This document shows, in pieces, positions 5,011-12,631 of a stretch of 12,631 bases of DNA. The DNA is from SIG587 sp045649505 (GTDB lineage Bacteria; Bacillota; Clostridia; Oscillospirales; Acutalibacteraceae). The notes under the pieces are model-generated. The model ran no database searches. It had not been told where the DNA came from and saw only the letters and a list, made by a program, of their open reading frames with translations. The position numbers and the translations under genes are program-made. Numbering within the stretch: position 1 is the first letter of the stretch; every line of letters begins with the position of its first letter. The stretch covers positions 1 to 12,631 of the forward strand of contig JAZRQA010000022.1 of assembly GCA_045649505.1 (NCBI GenBank), in the 5' to 3' direction.

Positions 5011-5017
5011 AAAGGAG
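5011..5017 (+). promoter_or_regulatory. Ribosome binding site that sets the scaffold-like protein start
   Basis: AAAGGAG ends five bases before ATG 5023. The upstream in-frame ATG at 4999 has no such site and would place this sequence inside the gene. Confidence 0.75.
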
Positions 5018-5022
5018 AAATT

Positions 5023-5307
5023 ATGGAAGAAAGTAAGAAGGAGATTTACGGCTTTGAAGAGCTTAAAAGCCGTTTCCCCGATTTAAGGCAAGAGGATATC
5101 CCGCAAGGCGTAATAGACGCCGTAGGGGAGGATGGAAATTTAGCTATCGAGTATCTTGCCTACGAAAACAGGCGGCTGAGCGAAATTAACACAGAACTTA
5201 TAAACCGAGCCGCCGCTGCCGAGGCAAGCCTCGGAAATCAGCAAAATCCCGATGAGGGAAATACCCCCTTAAGCGAGGAATTTATTCGCTCGCTTTGGGG
5301 AAAGTAA
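5023..5307 (+). CDS. Small acidic scaffold-like protein
   Basis: The 94-residue protein is strongly acidic and mostly helical, with a segment ENRRLSEINTELINRAAAAE (about 52-71) that should form a coiled coil, then a Pro/Gly/Asn linker and a short C-terminal segment (LSEEFIRSLWGK). It ends 24 bases before the major capsid gene. Position, acidity, helix content and a distinctive basic/hydrophobic C-terminal tail are what is expected of a scaffolding protein, whose C terminus usually contacts the coat protein. It is short for a scaffold (many are 150-300 residues) and has no sequence match that I recognise, so the function rests on context. No prohead protease gene is present, which fits a capsid assembled on a non-cleaved, separate scaffold. 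Confidence 0.5.
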   Translation: MEESKKEIYGFEELKSRFPDLRQEDIPQGVIDAVGEDGNLAIEYLAYENRRLSEINTELINRAAAAEASLGNQQNPDEGNTPLSEEFIRSLWGK

Positions 5308-5331
5308 AAAAATTCAAGGAGTAAAAAATTT

Positions 5332-6510
5332 ATGTCTATCAATTCAATTGAAACCGCAGCAGCCTACACAGGCGAGCTGGATAAAATGTTTGCACAAAAG
5401 AGTGCGACAGGCTTTTTTGCCGACAATAATTTAACAGCAAAGTTTGTGGGCGCAAAGACCGTTATGATTCCCGATGTGGATTTTCAGGGACTTGCCGATT
5501 ATGACCGCGACACAGGCTTTTCCCGCGGCGCAATAACTGTTTCTAACGCCTCTTATACTATGGCTATGGACCGCGCACGTTCCTTACAGATAGACCGTGA
5601 GGATATGGACGAAACAGGCGTTGCCAGCCTTGCAGGAAAGATTTTGGGCGAATATGTGCGCACCAAGGTTATCCCTGAGTGTGATGCCTACGTTATCTCC
5701 AAGCTTGCAGGCCTTGCCGCAACACGCTCCAACCTTATTGAGGGCGACCTTGCAAAGCCCTATGACACCCTTTGCCGCATGATAAGTGAGGTACAGGCAC
5801 AGGTAGGCTATGACGAGGAGCTTGTAGCCTTTGTTGACAGCTATGTATATGCTCAGCTTCAAAACAGCGAGGAAATATCCCGCTTTATAACTGTCAGTGA
5901 TTTCCGACAGGGCGAGGTCGACCTTAAGGTTAAGTCCATAAACGGAGTAGCAATTATTCCCGTTGTAAGCGAGCGTATGAAGACCGCTTACACCTTTAAT
6001 TCCAGCGAGGCAGGCGGCTTCACCCCTGCTGACAACGCAAGACAGGTACATATTCTTGTATGTCCCAAGCGCGGTGCGCATCTTGTTAAAAAGACCGAGA
6101 ATATGCGTATTTTCACCCCTGAGCAGAACATTGATGCCGATGCCTATAAGTTCGATTACCGCATTTACTACGATGTATTCGTAAAGAAAAGCGGTCTTGA
6201 TGCAGTATGGGCATTTGTATCCCCTGAGGTTAAAATCACTGCACAGCCTGAAAATATCGTCGTAAGCGAGGGCAATATTTCTGAGAGCCTTAGTGTTAGC
6301 GCAACTACCGAAGCAGGCAGCAATCTTACCTACCAGTGGTATGAGACAAACGCCTACGGCAGTTCAGCCAAGAAGGTAGCCGGAGCAACAAATGCGCAGT
6401 TTGAAATTCCTGCCGACCTTGCCGAGGGTAGATATTACTACTTTGCAAGAATAATTGTTGACGGCGCGGCATCGACAGATACCGCAGTTGCAACTGTAAC
6501 TGTAGAGTAA
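5332..6510 (+). CDS. Major capsid protein, HK97-like fold, with C-terminal Ig-like domain
   Basis: The 392-residue product starts at ATG 5332 behind AAGGAG, with rather wide spacing of 11 bases. Residues about 1-295 read like a HK97-fold coat protein: an early segment ending MIPDVD, an AMDRARSLQIDREDMDETG loop (78-96), a long helix region and YDVFVKKSGLDAVWAF (280-295) typical of the end of the fold. Residues about 300-392 form a separate Ig-like domain, recognisable by ITAQPENIVVSEG (302-314), LTYQWYE (332-338), and alternating strands to the VATVTVE end. Ig-like domains on phage capsids are known to be exposed on the particle and are thought to bind carbohydrate on cells or mucus. The gene lies between the scaffold-like gene and the portal, whereas the usual order puts portal first. 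Confidence 0.85.
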   Translation: MSINSIETAAAYTGELDKMFAQKSATGFFADNNLTAKFVGAKTVMIPDVDFQGLADYDRDTGFSRGAITVSNASYTMAMDRARSLQIDREDMDETGVASLAGKILGEYVRTKVIPECDAYVISKLAGLAATRSNLIEGDLAKPYDTLCRMISEVQAQVGYDEELVAFVDSYVYAQLQNSEEISRFITVSDFRQGEVDLKVKSINGVAIIPVVSERMKTAYTFNSSEAGGFTPADNARQVHILVCPKRGAHLVKKTENMRIFTPEQNIDADAYKFDYRIYYDVFVKKSGLDAVWAFVSPEVKITAQPENIVVSEGNISESLSVSATTEAGSNLTYQWYETNAYGSSAKKVAGATNAQFEIPADLAEGRYYYFARIIVDGAASTDTAVATVTVE

Positions 6511-6518
6511 TAAATTTA

Positions 6519-6552
6519 AGGGGCCGTTGCAGGGGCGGCGGCTCTTAATTTT
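6519..6552 (+). terminator. Weak hairpin between capsid and portal genes
   Basis: AGGGGCCG can pair with CGGCTCTT (6519-6526 with 6539-6546, two G-T pairs) around a 12-base loop, followed by AATTTT. It is a plausible partial terminator or mRNA-stabilising hairpin that would lower portal expression relative to coat protein, which is needed in several hundred copies against twelve. Confidence 0.35.
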
Positions 6553-6564
6553 CAGGAGGTACAA

Positions 6565-8172
6565 ATGGATAAAGTAAATCACATTTTTGCAGAATATGAA
6601 AAAGGTACCGCCTTTAAAGCATCCTTAGGCAAAAAGGGAATTTACGAGCAGACCCGCACCAATGAACGCTTTTTTATAGGTGACCAATGGTACGGAGCCA
6701 AATGTGGAAATGAGCGCCCCCTTGTGCGTCATAATATTATACGCAGAATAGGAGACTATAAAATTTCTTCACTGCTCACTCCCGAACTTAAAATCACCTA
6801 CACCGCTGCAGGGGTGCCCTTTACCGAGGGACAGCGCGGCAAAATCAAGGCGGTTCGCCGCGATTTTGCCGAAGGTAATATATCCGATCCCGCCACACTT
6901 GACAGGCACAGTGAAATAGCGCTCATAACCGATGCTTTGTCGCTCCACGCCGCAACGGTTGCAGGAAGGGTACATCTTGCCTCGGTTTTGGAGCAGGCAC
7001 TCAGAAATGCCTACATAAGCGGAACGGGGCTAATATATACCTATTGGGACTGCGATGCCGATACAGGGCTTTATACTGCGCGCGGTGCGCTTTCGGTTAA
7101 GGGTGAGCTTGCCTGCTGCTGTTTAAATGTTGAGAATGTCTGCTTCGGTGACCCGTTTACCGACAGTGTGCAAAATCAACCGTATATTATTATTTCAAGC
7201 AAGCTTTCTGTCGATGAGGCATTGCTTCGCGCGAAACGATTCGGCGCAGGTGAGTTTACCTTAAGCCGCATTAAAGATTGTGAGCGTAACGGCAAGGTGA
7301 CCGTGCTTACCCGTCTTTACAAAAAGCGCTTTAGTGACGGTGTGCACATTATGGCACAGCAGGTATGCAAAGGCTCGGTTATCCGCGATGAGTGGGACAC
7401 CCTGCTTCGCAGATACCCTATTGCCAAGTTTTCCTGGGACCGCCGCGGAAATCTTGTTTACGGCGAAAGCGAAATAACCTATTTAATACCCAATCAGATA
7501 GCCGTAAATCGAATGATAACAGCAAATGTTTGGGCAGGAATGGCTATGGGTATGCCTATAATGGTTGTAAACGGTGACAGTGTTCCCGGACAGATAACAA
7601 ACGATCCGGGTCAGGTAATAAAGATATACGGCAGTAATGAGGATGTTGCGGGTGCGGTGCGGTATGTTTCGCCGCCCGATTTTGCCGAAAAGTTTCAGGG
7701 CAGTGTAGATTCACTGATAAGAAACACCCTGAACCAGAGCGGTGCCAATGAAGCCGCCCTCGGAGATATGGAGGCAAACAACGCTACCGCTATACAGCGT
7801 CTTAATACCGCTGCGGTACAGCCTATGGAAATAATGCGCAAGCGGTATCACGCATTTTTGCAGGAGATAGCTCTTATATGGGCGGATTTCTGGCTTACGC
7901 ATTACGGCAACCGAAATATCTGCATTGAGGACGAAAACGGTGTTTGGTATATGCCATTCAGTGCCGCACGGTACAGGGACATAACCCTTTATGCCAATGT
8001 TTTAAGAAGTGCAGGCACCGACAACGAAAAAATGCTCAATGTGCTAAACCGCCTTTATGAAAAGGGCGAGATAACCGCAAGAGTGTATGTTGAAAATCTG
8101 CCAACCGAAATAATAGGAAATAAGCGTGAGCTGCTTTACGGTTTAAAGGAGAATAAAAATGACGGTAATTGA
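6565..8172 (+). CDS. Phage portal protein
   Basis: The 535-residue protein starts at ATG 6565 with a strong AGGAGGT five bases before it. It shows features of portals: an N-terminal NERFFIGDQWYG segment (about 34-45), LVRHNIIRRIGDYKISSLL (52-70), a central beta-rich body, and a helical stretch INQSGANEAALGDMEANNATAIQRLNTA-like (around 395-415 in character) before a crown-like tail. The NATAIQRL region resembles the long stem helix of P22-type and related portals. Portals form the dodecameric ring through which DNA enters and leaves the head. It overlaps the following connector-like gene by 14 bases. The protein is shorter than P22 gp1 (725 residues). Placement after the capsid gene is unusual. 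Identification rests on motif character and context rather than a single diagnostic residue set. Confidence 0.8.
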   Translation: MDKVNHIFAEYEKGTAFKASLGKKGIYEQTRTNERFFIGDQWYGAKCGNERPLVRHNIIRRIGDYKISSLLTPELKITYTAAGVPFTEGQRGKIKAVRRDFAEGNISDPATLDRHSEIALITDALSLHAATVAGRVHLASVLEQALRNAYISGTGLIYTYWDCDADTGLYTARGALSVKGELACCCLNVENVCFGDPFTDSVQNQPYIIISSKLSVDEALLRAKRFGAGEFTLSRIKDCERNGKVTVLTRLYKKRFSDGVHIMAQQVCKGSVIRDEWDTLLRRYPIAKFSWDRRGNLVYGESEITYLIPNQIAVNRMITANVWAGMAMGMPIMVVNGDSVPGQITNDPGQVIKIYGSNEDVAGAVRYVSPPDFAEKFQGSVDSLIRNTLNQSGANEAALGDMEANNATAIQRLNTAAVQPMEIMRKRYHAFLQEIALIWADFWLTHYGNRNICIEDENGVWYMPFSAARYRDITLYANVLRSAGTDNEKMLNVLNRLYEKGEITARVYVENLPTEIIGNKRELLYGLKENKNDGN

Positions 8173-8494
8173 TATTTTAAGGGATGTGTACGCCCTTCTT
8201 GATATGGATATATCGGCACTTACTACCGCCGAAAAAAGCACAGCCGTTTGCGCGATTAACCACACCCTTGAGGATATGGGCACCAAGGGCACCGTTACAG
8301 GGCTTCACGAGACAATAAAGCTGTCTGAGGCTCTTCGCACCACACTTATTTACGGCACGGCTATGCTCGTTACCTGTGCCCGAGGCGAGGCAACACGCTC
8401 GGCATATTTTACCGAGCTTTACAATAGTAAACGCGGCGCGGTATTGGGAAGAAACTGCCGCCGCACAGATGCCCTGCCCGTATGCTTGCCTTGA
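8159..8494 (+). CDS. Head-completion / connector-like protein
   Basis: This 111-residue, helix-rich protein begins at ATG 8159 inside the end of the portal gene with AAAGGAG upstream, so it is translationally coupled. Its sequence (ITLDI-like start DILRDVYALLDMDI, a Cys- and Ala-rich centre, ARGEATRSAYFTELYNS) is compatible with small adaptor proteins that attach below the portal, such as P22 gp4 or the gp6/gp15 group. That role is inferred mainly from its place between the portal and a gp10-like protein. The last 20 residues (RNCRRTDALPVCLP) are unusual in being Cys- and Pro-containing and may be disordered. It is shorter than P22 gp4 (166 residues). No lysozyme-like residues are apparent. 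Confidence 0.5.
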   Translation: MTVIDILRDVYALLDMDISALTTAEKSTAVCAINHTLEDMGTKGTVTGLHETIKLSEALRTTLIYGTAMLVTCARGEATRSAYFTELYNSKRGAVLGRNCRRTDALPVCLP

Positions 8495-8507
8495 GGTGGT
8501 ATAAGGT

Positions 8508-10637
8508 ATGAGATATCCGAAATATAGAAATTCTAATAAGAAGAAAATAGCCGTAAAAAGCATGAACGGCGGCGTAAATTTAAGGGAAAAGCCCTTTAAT
8601 ATAGATGACGGACAGTGTAGTGAAATGCACAATATGTGGTTTACACAGGGTGCTTTAAAAACCCGTCCGGGCATAAGGATGGATACTAAAAATATAATCT
8701 GTGATTATGAAACCAGATATGCACTGTTTAACAAAGTAACTTTTTTTGATTTGGATATTACAGAAGTTTCTAAGCCTTGCCGCCTTGCCCTTTGCTATGA
8801 AAACACAATGTATTCAATGCATCTTAAATTTTATCTGGTTTATGCAGACGGTACTACTAAATCCGCAGGAAGCATAGATTATCGTCGAGCAGCTCCCCAT
8901 GCATTTTTTTATATACCTCATGTATGCAGTGCGTTTTATAACAGTAGCTCAACGGGCAGCGGTATTTATATAATGCTGTCATTGTGCAATTATGAAACAG
9001 AAGAAAGAGGAACACATATCCGTTTTTATGAGCTTGGTAATGACCTTACAACCTGGAGCAACGTGACCGACAGCAAAATGTATGTACCCACAATTTATAT
9101 AAACGGCAGAGGCAACAACTACGGTGCTGTTATGGCCGAGCCTGTTCCATCCTTTCCGCCCGCCGCCTTTTGTGAATCACCGAATATGTTAACGGGCAAA
9201 TTCCGCGCTTTTTACGGAACCGATGGTCTTTCCCACACCTTTAGGCTCCCTGTGCAGGGGCTTACCGCAGGGATAGAGGAATATATTCAGTGTAAACTAA
9301 AGATTTTGGATAATGAATATGTATGGTTTATCGGACCAGATAATGATGTTTCAAATACCGTGGAGGTTATGGGTAAAAATTATGCGGTGCAGGTTGATAG
9401 GGAAGAAGGAACGGTAATGTTTGTAAATCCATCTGACTTTAGCAGCAACCCGTTGCCCCTTACAACATTACTCGGCAATAACCTTGAAATAATCGCTTAC
9501 AAATCCGATGCGGTGCCCCTTGAAATCCTTAATACCACGAGTGTGTTCTGTGAGTATTCCTCACGCTTGTTTTTAAGCGGCGCAAGCGCGGAGCCTAATG
9601 CAGTTTACTTCAGCGCGCAGTCTAATCCGTTTTATTTTCCTGCAGAAAATAAGCTTAAAATAGGCAGCCAGTCGGGTAAAATAACCGCACTTGCAAAACA
9701 GGGAAAGTTGCTTATTGCCTTTAAGGCGGAGGAATGTCACAGTATAGACAGTAAAAATGTCGGTGAATACGATATTGATTCGGTAATACAGGGAATCACC
9801 AAAATGCCTCAAAAAACAAGCGATGTGCGCGTAGATGTTTTAAGCAGTGAGGTAGGCTGTGATTGCCCCGCAACCCTTATTAACTGCGCTAACCGCCTTG
9901 TATGGCTCAATTCCAGAGGGGTGATATATACCATTATAGCATCCAATCAATACAGCAAGGGTAACGTGTATGAGCTGTCCCTTAATATTGAGCCTTATTT
10001 AAAGAGTTGCGATAAGGAGAGTATGTATAGCGCGTTTGCGGTACTTCACGGCGGCTATTACATAGTGTTTATAGGTAATAACGCGGTGGTGATGGATTAT
10101 ACAATAAAGGGATTTAGGTATGTAGCAAGCTGTTCGGATCAAAAGCAGACCAGCCGTAGTATTTATTGGTATCTCTGGCAGCTGCCTGAGGAAATTAAAT
10201 GGCTTGCGGGTATAACTGTAAACGGTGAGGCAGTGATTGCGTGCTATCAAGAAACATACGAAAGTCTTTGGTACGCCATCGCTACTCTTTCGGGAGAAGA
10301 GGACAATATGCTTTTTGGTGAATATGGCTCCTATTCCCTTGTTAAAAGTGAAATTTCCTGTGGCTTTAAAACTAAAAGCTTTGATTTCGACTCTATGTCG
10401 GTAAAGAAATTTCTTGACACAGCATATTTATCTATAGGCAATAAAAAGCCGATAACACTTAAGGTATTTGATGGCGATGTCTGCAAAGCAAAGGCAGTTA
10501 TACCTGCTAACCCAAACGGTGAGGCACAGATGAAAAGCGTGCGCCTTTGCAATACTGCGTTAACACATTGTGCGATGGATTTTGAGTGTAACGGCTATAC
10601 CGAATTTTGCGGCTTTGAGCTGTACGGAGGGATATGA
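8508..10637 (+). CDS. Large virion protein resembling P22 gp10-type stopper/tail-accessory propeller
   Basis: The 709-residue protein starts at ATG 8508, seven bases after GAGGTGG. Its N terminus has NGGVNLREKPFNIDDGQ (20-36) followed by NMWFTQGALKTRPGIR (42-57). That pattern, a GGVN start, a DGQ turn, then an N-x-WF-x-x-G-x-L-x-TRPG segment, is characteristic of podovirus tail-accessory or DNA-stabilisation proteins and related propeller proteins. Later, VYFSAQSNPFYFPAENKLKI (about 365-384), a strand pattern LLIAFKAEECHSI and repeated Trp/Tyr-rich blades support a beta-propeller core. The extra C-terminal 200 residues look like a beta-sandwich. It would plug the portal vertex after packaging. 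It is longer than P22 gp10 (472 residues), so the C-terminal part may be an added receptor or spike-attachment domain. The next gene overlaps its stop. Confidence 0.6.
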   Translation: MRYPKYRNSNKKKIAVKSMNGGVNLREKPFNIDDGQCSEMHNMWFTQGALKTRPGIRMDTKNIICDYETRYALFNKVTFFDLDITEVSKPCRLALCYENTMYSMHLKFYLVYADGTTKSAGSIDYRRAAPHAFFYIPHVCSAFYNSSSTGSGIYIMLSLCNYETEERGTHIRFYELGNDLTTWSNVTDSKMYVPTIYINGRGNNYGAVMAEPVPSFPPAAFCESPNMLTGKFRAFYGTDGLSHTFRLPVQGLTAGIEEYIQCKLKILDNEYVWFIGPDNDVSNTVEVMGKNYAVQVDREEGTVMFVNPSDFSSNPLPLTTLLGNNLEIIAYKSDAVPLEILNTTSVFCEYSSRLFLSGASAEPNAVYFSAQSNPFYFPAENKLKIGSQSGKITALAKQGKLLIAFKAEECHSIDSKNVGEYDIDSVIQGITKMPQKTSDVRVDVLSSEVGCDCPATLINCANRLVWLNSRGVIYTIIASNQYSKGNVYELSLNIEPYLKSCDKESMYSAFAVLHGGYYIVFIGNNAVVMDYTIKGFRYVASCSDQKQTSRSIYWYLWQLPEEIKWLAGITVNGEAVIACYQETYESLWYAIATLSGEEDNMLFGEYGSYSLVKSEISCGFKTKSFDFDSMSVKKFLDTAYLSIGNKKPITLKVFDGDVCKAKAVIPANPNGEAQMKSVRLCNTALTHCAMDFECNGYTEFCGFELYGGI
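10626..10630 (+). promoter_or_regulatory. Ribosome binding site deciding between two adjacent ATG codons
   Basis: GGAGG lies six bases before ATG 10637 and three before ATG 10634, so the second ATG (product MKRFLCL...) is preferred. Both give the same lipoprotein signal. Confidence 0.65.
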
Positions 10638-11728
10638 TGAAGAGGTTTTTATGCTTAATTTTTGCGGCGATGTTACTGCTTTGCGGATGTGAAAAAATTA
10701 AAGAGGAGCCGACACAGTATGATACTGCCGCCCATACGGTAGGTGCATGGATAACCGCATTTGAGCTGAGCAGTATGCTTGAGGGAAAGGAAGGCTTTGA
10801 ACAGGAATTTTCAAACGCCCTTGATATACTTGAGGGCTTCGGGGTTAACTGTATATATGTTCATGTGAGGGCATTTGCCGATGCGTACTATCGGTCATCT
10901 CTTTTTCCGCTTGCCGCTGCACTCGATCAAGACATTGACCCGCTTGAAATTATGCTAACTCAGGCAAAGAAAAGGGGAATGAAATTCTTTGCCTGGATAA
11001 ATCCCTACAGAATCAGCAGTTCATCAAACGATAAGACCACGGTCAATGAAAAAATTGTCAAGGCGGTGGGTCAGGAGAGCATTCTCGCAACAGACAGCGG
11101 AATTTATCTTGACCCTGCCTCCTACTGTGCGCGTCGTCTTGTTATAGACGGCGTGCGGGAGGTGCTTAAAAACTATAGTATTGACGGAATACATTTTGAC
11201 GATTATTTTTACCCCACTGCCGACCCCGCCTTTGATGAGGCAAGCTATACCGCATATAAGAGCAAAACCAACACACCTTTGCCTATTGATGCTTGGCGCA
11301 GGGCTAACGTAAATACCCTTATAAGCGGCACCTACGCCGCAATCAAGGCTTTAAAGAGCGAGGCATTATTCAGCATTAGCCCCACCGCCGATATTCAGGG
11401 TAACTACAGCAATCTTTTTGCCGATGTTCGTGCCTGGTGTGACGGCCAATATGTGGATGAGATAATACCTCAGCTTTATTTTGGCTTTGAATATCCCGAT
11501 AAAAAATTTCGTTTTGATACTTTGCTTGATACCTGGAACGAATATTTAAAAGGTACCGACGTGCGTGTGCTTATAGGTCTGCCGTGTTACAAGAAAAACA
11601 CGAATGAAGGGGCGGATAGGCAAGAGTGGAGCACAAATGATGACATAATATCCCGTCAGATACAGTGTATAAAGGAAAAGTCACCGAACGCGGGGTATGT
11701 ATACTTTTCCTACTCATCACTGAAATAA
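10637..11728 (+). CDS. GHL10-family (DUF187, DigH/YngK-like) lipoprotein glycoside hydrolase
   Basis: The 363-residue protein has a lipoprotein signal (MKRF, hydrophobic core, L-C-G-C with Cys18) and a TIM-barrel domain of the GHL10/DUF187 type. Visible family motifs are IYVHVRAFADAYY (73-85), KFFAWINPYR (116-125) with the barrel-strand Trp-x-Asn-Pro, and YSIDGIHFDDYFYP (180-193), which carries the invariant acidic pair, then QLYFGFEYP (about 285-293). DigH of E. coli is a lipoprotein of this family that cuts denuded peptidoglycan glycan strands, so a peptidoglycan substrate is plausible but not shown here. The gene lies inside the virion module: it starts in the stop codon of the gp10-like gene, and the fibre gene follows. 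It therefore belongs to the phage late operon. Its C terminus is short compared with some 400-500 residue relatives, lacking extra domains. Confidence 0.85.
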   Translation: MKRFLCLIFAAMLLLCGCEKIKEEPTQYDTAAHTVGAWITAFELSSMLEGKEGFEQEFSNALDILEGFGVNCIYVHVRAFADAYYRSSLFPLAAALDQDIDPLEIMLTQAKKRGMKFFAWINPYRISSSSNDKTTVNEKIVKAVGQESILATDSGIYLDPASYCARRLVIDGVREVLKNYSIDGIHFDDYFYPTADPAFDEASYTAYKSKTNTPLPIDAWRRANVNTLISGTYAAIKALKSEALFSISPTADIQGNYSNLFADVRAWCDGQYVDEIIPQLYFGFEYPDKKFRFDTLLDTWNEYLKGTDVRVLIGLPCYKKNTNEGADRQEWSTNDDIISRQIQCIKEKSPNAGYVYFSYSSLK

Positions 11729-11746
11729 AACTAATGGAGAAATAAT

Positions 11747-12631
11747 ATGAAGATAGAAATTAAAATTAAGGAACTTGAAGTTGCCGTTGATGTCGGTAGG
11801 ATACTCGTTGGTGACAGTGTGGGCTTTGTTACAGCTGCGTTTTCCTTTGACAGCGAATGGGATGCACTTTCAAAAACCGCCACATTTTATACTAAAGACA
11901 GTAGCTATGATGTGGTTATTCCGTCGCTGGGTGAGATTGAAATACCACACCAACTTCTTAAAAACCAGAATGAAATAAAGATAACCGTGAGCGGTTATTC
12001 GGATAACGGCGAAAAAATAATTCATACCGCCGCAATGGATGCGGGAATTGAGGTGGTAGCCGCAGGTGTCTATCACGGTGAGCCTGCCGAAAGTTATACC
12101 CCTGAACTTTGGGAACAGGTAATGGCCCGTGTGGATGAGGCGGAGCAATGTGTCAAGGATGCAAAGGAGGCACAGCGTAAAACCGAGGAGGCGCAGCGCA
12201 CTCTTGAGGAAGGTAGTACGATAATTTTTCAGGGTGGAGATGCGAGTAATGGTTTTACGGTAGATATTATTGTTGACAATGAGTTGTCACAAAATAGTAC
12301 AAATCCGGTTGCAAACCATGTTATCGCACAGCGTTTTGAGGAACAGGACAGGATGAATAATCGGTTTGAAAATAGTTTAACAACTGCTGCCGAGAACTAT
12401 ACTACACTTGAGGAAAGGGTTACAAAAGCCGAAGATGATAACAGGTTGTTTACCGGCAGGGTCCATGTTGTTGAGTATGGGGAAAGCGGTATATGGTATT
12501 ACGAAAAATGGTCGAGCGGGAAAATCGAACTTTGGACAAATAATATATCTTTCATAGTTAATTGGGAAAAACTTGGGCAGATTTTTTTATCTACTAAAAA
12601 TAATATTCCAGTTCCAATGGTGACGGACATA
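11747..12631 (+). CDS. Phage tail-fibre / receptor-binding adaptor protein, N-terminal part (3' end outside window)
   Basis: The frame opens at ATG 11747 behind TGGAG and stays open for 295 codons to the window edge. Residues 1-105 match the adaptor domain found at the start of many Firmicutes phage fibres: VGDSVGFVTAAFSFDSEWDA (21-40) then LSKTATFYTKD, an EIPHQLL strand (65-71) and a KITVSGYSDNGE segment. Residues about 118-157 are a charged coiled coil (EQVMARVDEAEQCVKDAKEA). Then VDNELSQNSTNPVANHVIAQ (176-195) is the common D-x-x-LS-x-x-S-x-NPV-x-N-x-VI shaft motif, and a second helical stretch follows. Residues 237-262 (VHVVEYGESGIWYYEKWSSG) resemble the beta-strand block with GIW-x-YYEKW seen in fibre tips. 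The protein should attach to the particle through its N terminus and bind the host by its C terminus, which is not visible. Confidence 0.75.
   Translation, partial: MKIEIKIKELEVAVDVGRILVGDSVGFVTAAFSFDSEWDALSKTATFYTKDSSYDVVIPSLGEIEIPHQLLKNQNEIKITVSGYSDNGEKIIHTAAMDAGIEVVAAGVYHGEPAESYTPELWEQVMARVDEAEQCVKDAKEAQRKTEEAQRTLEEGSTIIFQGGDASNGFTVDIIVDNELSQNSTNPVANHVIAQRFEEQDRMNNRFENSLTTAAENYTTLEERVTKAEDDNRLFTGRVHVVEYGESGIWYYEKWSSGKIELWTNNISFIVNWEKLGQIFLSTKNNIPVPMVTDI

Noticed and set aside
5584..6081. 165-residue minus-strand open frame opposite the capsid gene
   Set aside because: It mirrors a well supported coding region, has no start signal and reads as low-information antisense sequence.
8177..8674. 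165-residue minus-strand open frame opposite the connector and gp10-like genes
   Set aside because: It crosses the boundary of two convincing plus-strand genes and has no independent support.

Overview
The window looks like a Firmicutes chromosome of the Clostridia, most likely a gut Oscillospirales/Ruminococcaceae relative. It runs from the end of a host gene, through an AT-rich accessory segment, into the structural module of an integrated or contig-borne tailed phage. The organism call is inference: it rests on the GGGtGRT-family host protein, strong AGGAGG-type ribosome binding sites, frequent ATA/TTA codons, and phage proteins of the kind seen in clostridial prophages.

Layout. Bases 1-481 are the C-terminal half of a GGGtGRT-family protein, closed by a strong terminator. 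Bases 552-1669 hold one minus-strand unit: promoter, a lipoprotein gene with a six-fold PSSTNT repeat, and terminator. At 1798-1866 the 3' end of the GGGtGRT gene appears a second time. The first 50 bases are identical to the upstream copy and the last 21 are diverged, as expected if an element had integrated at the gene's 3' end. Bases 1861-2057 are a string of small hairpins with mirror-image spacers, leading into a four-helix-bundle (S23/IVS-type) gene that ends inside another hairpin. Bases 2506-3158 form a self-contained unit: a good promoter, a structured leader RNA of about 115 nt, an intrinsic terminator, a DUF2493/SLOG gene and a second terminator. The leader could be a riboswitch or attenuator.

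From 3271 to the right edge lies a tightly packed, same-strand phage late operon: small terminase, large terminase, a one-helix membrane protein, a small acidic scaffold-like protein, a HK97-type major capsid protein with a C-terminal Ig-like domain, the portal, a connector-like protein, a 709-residue stopper/propeller-like protein resembling P22 gp10, a GHL10-family lipoprotein glycosidase, and the start of a fibre protein with a Firmicutes-phage adaptor domain. No tape measure, tail tube or sheath gene lies between portal and fibre, which suggests a short-tailed (podovirus-like) particle. The capsid gene comes before the portal, the reverse of the usual order.

How it fits together. TerS/TerL package DNA through the portal into a shell built from the capsid protein, probably with the small upstream protein as scaffold. 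The connector and gp10-like proteins would seal the portal vertex, and the fibre would bind the host. The GHL10 lipoprotein may act on peptidoglycan during entry or release, or may change the lysogen's envelope. The left accessory segment appears to be recombination- and structure-rich cargo. No integrase, repressor, lysis or replication gene lies in the window, so the phage boundaries cannot be fixed from this sequence alone.
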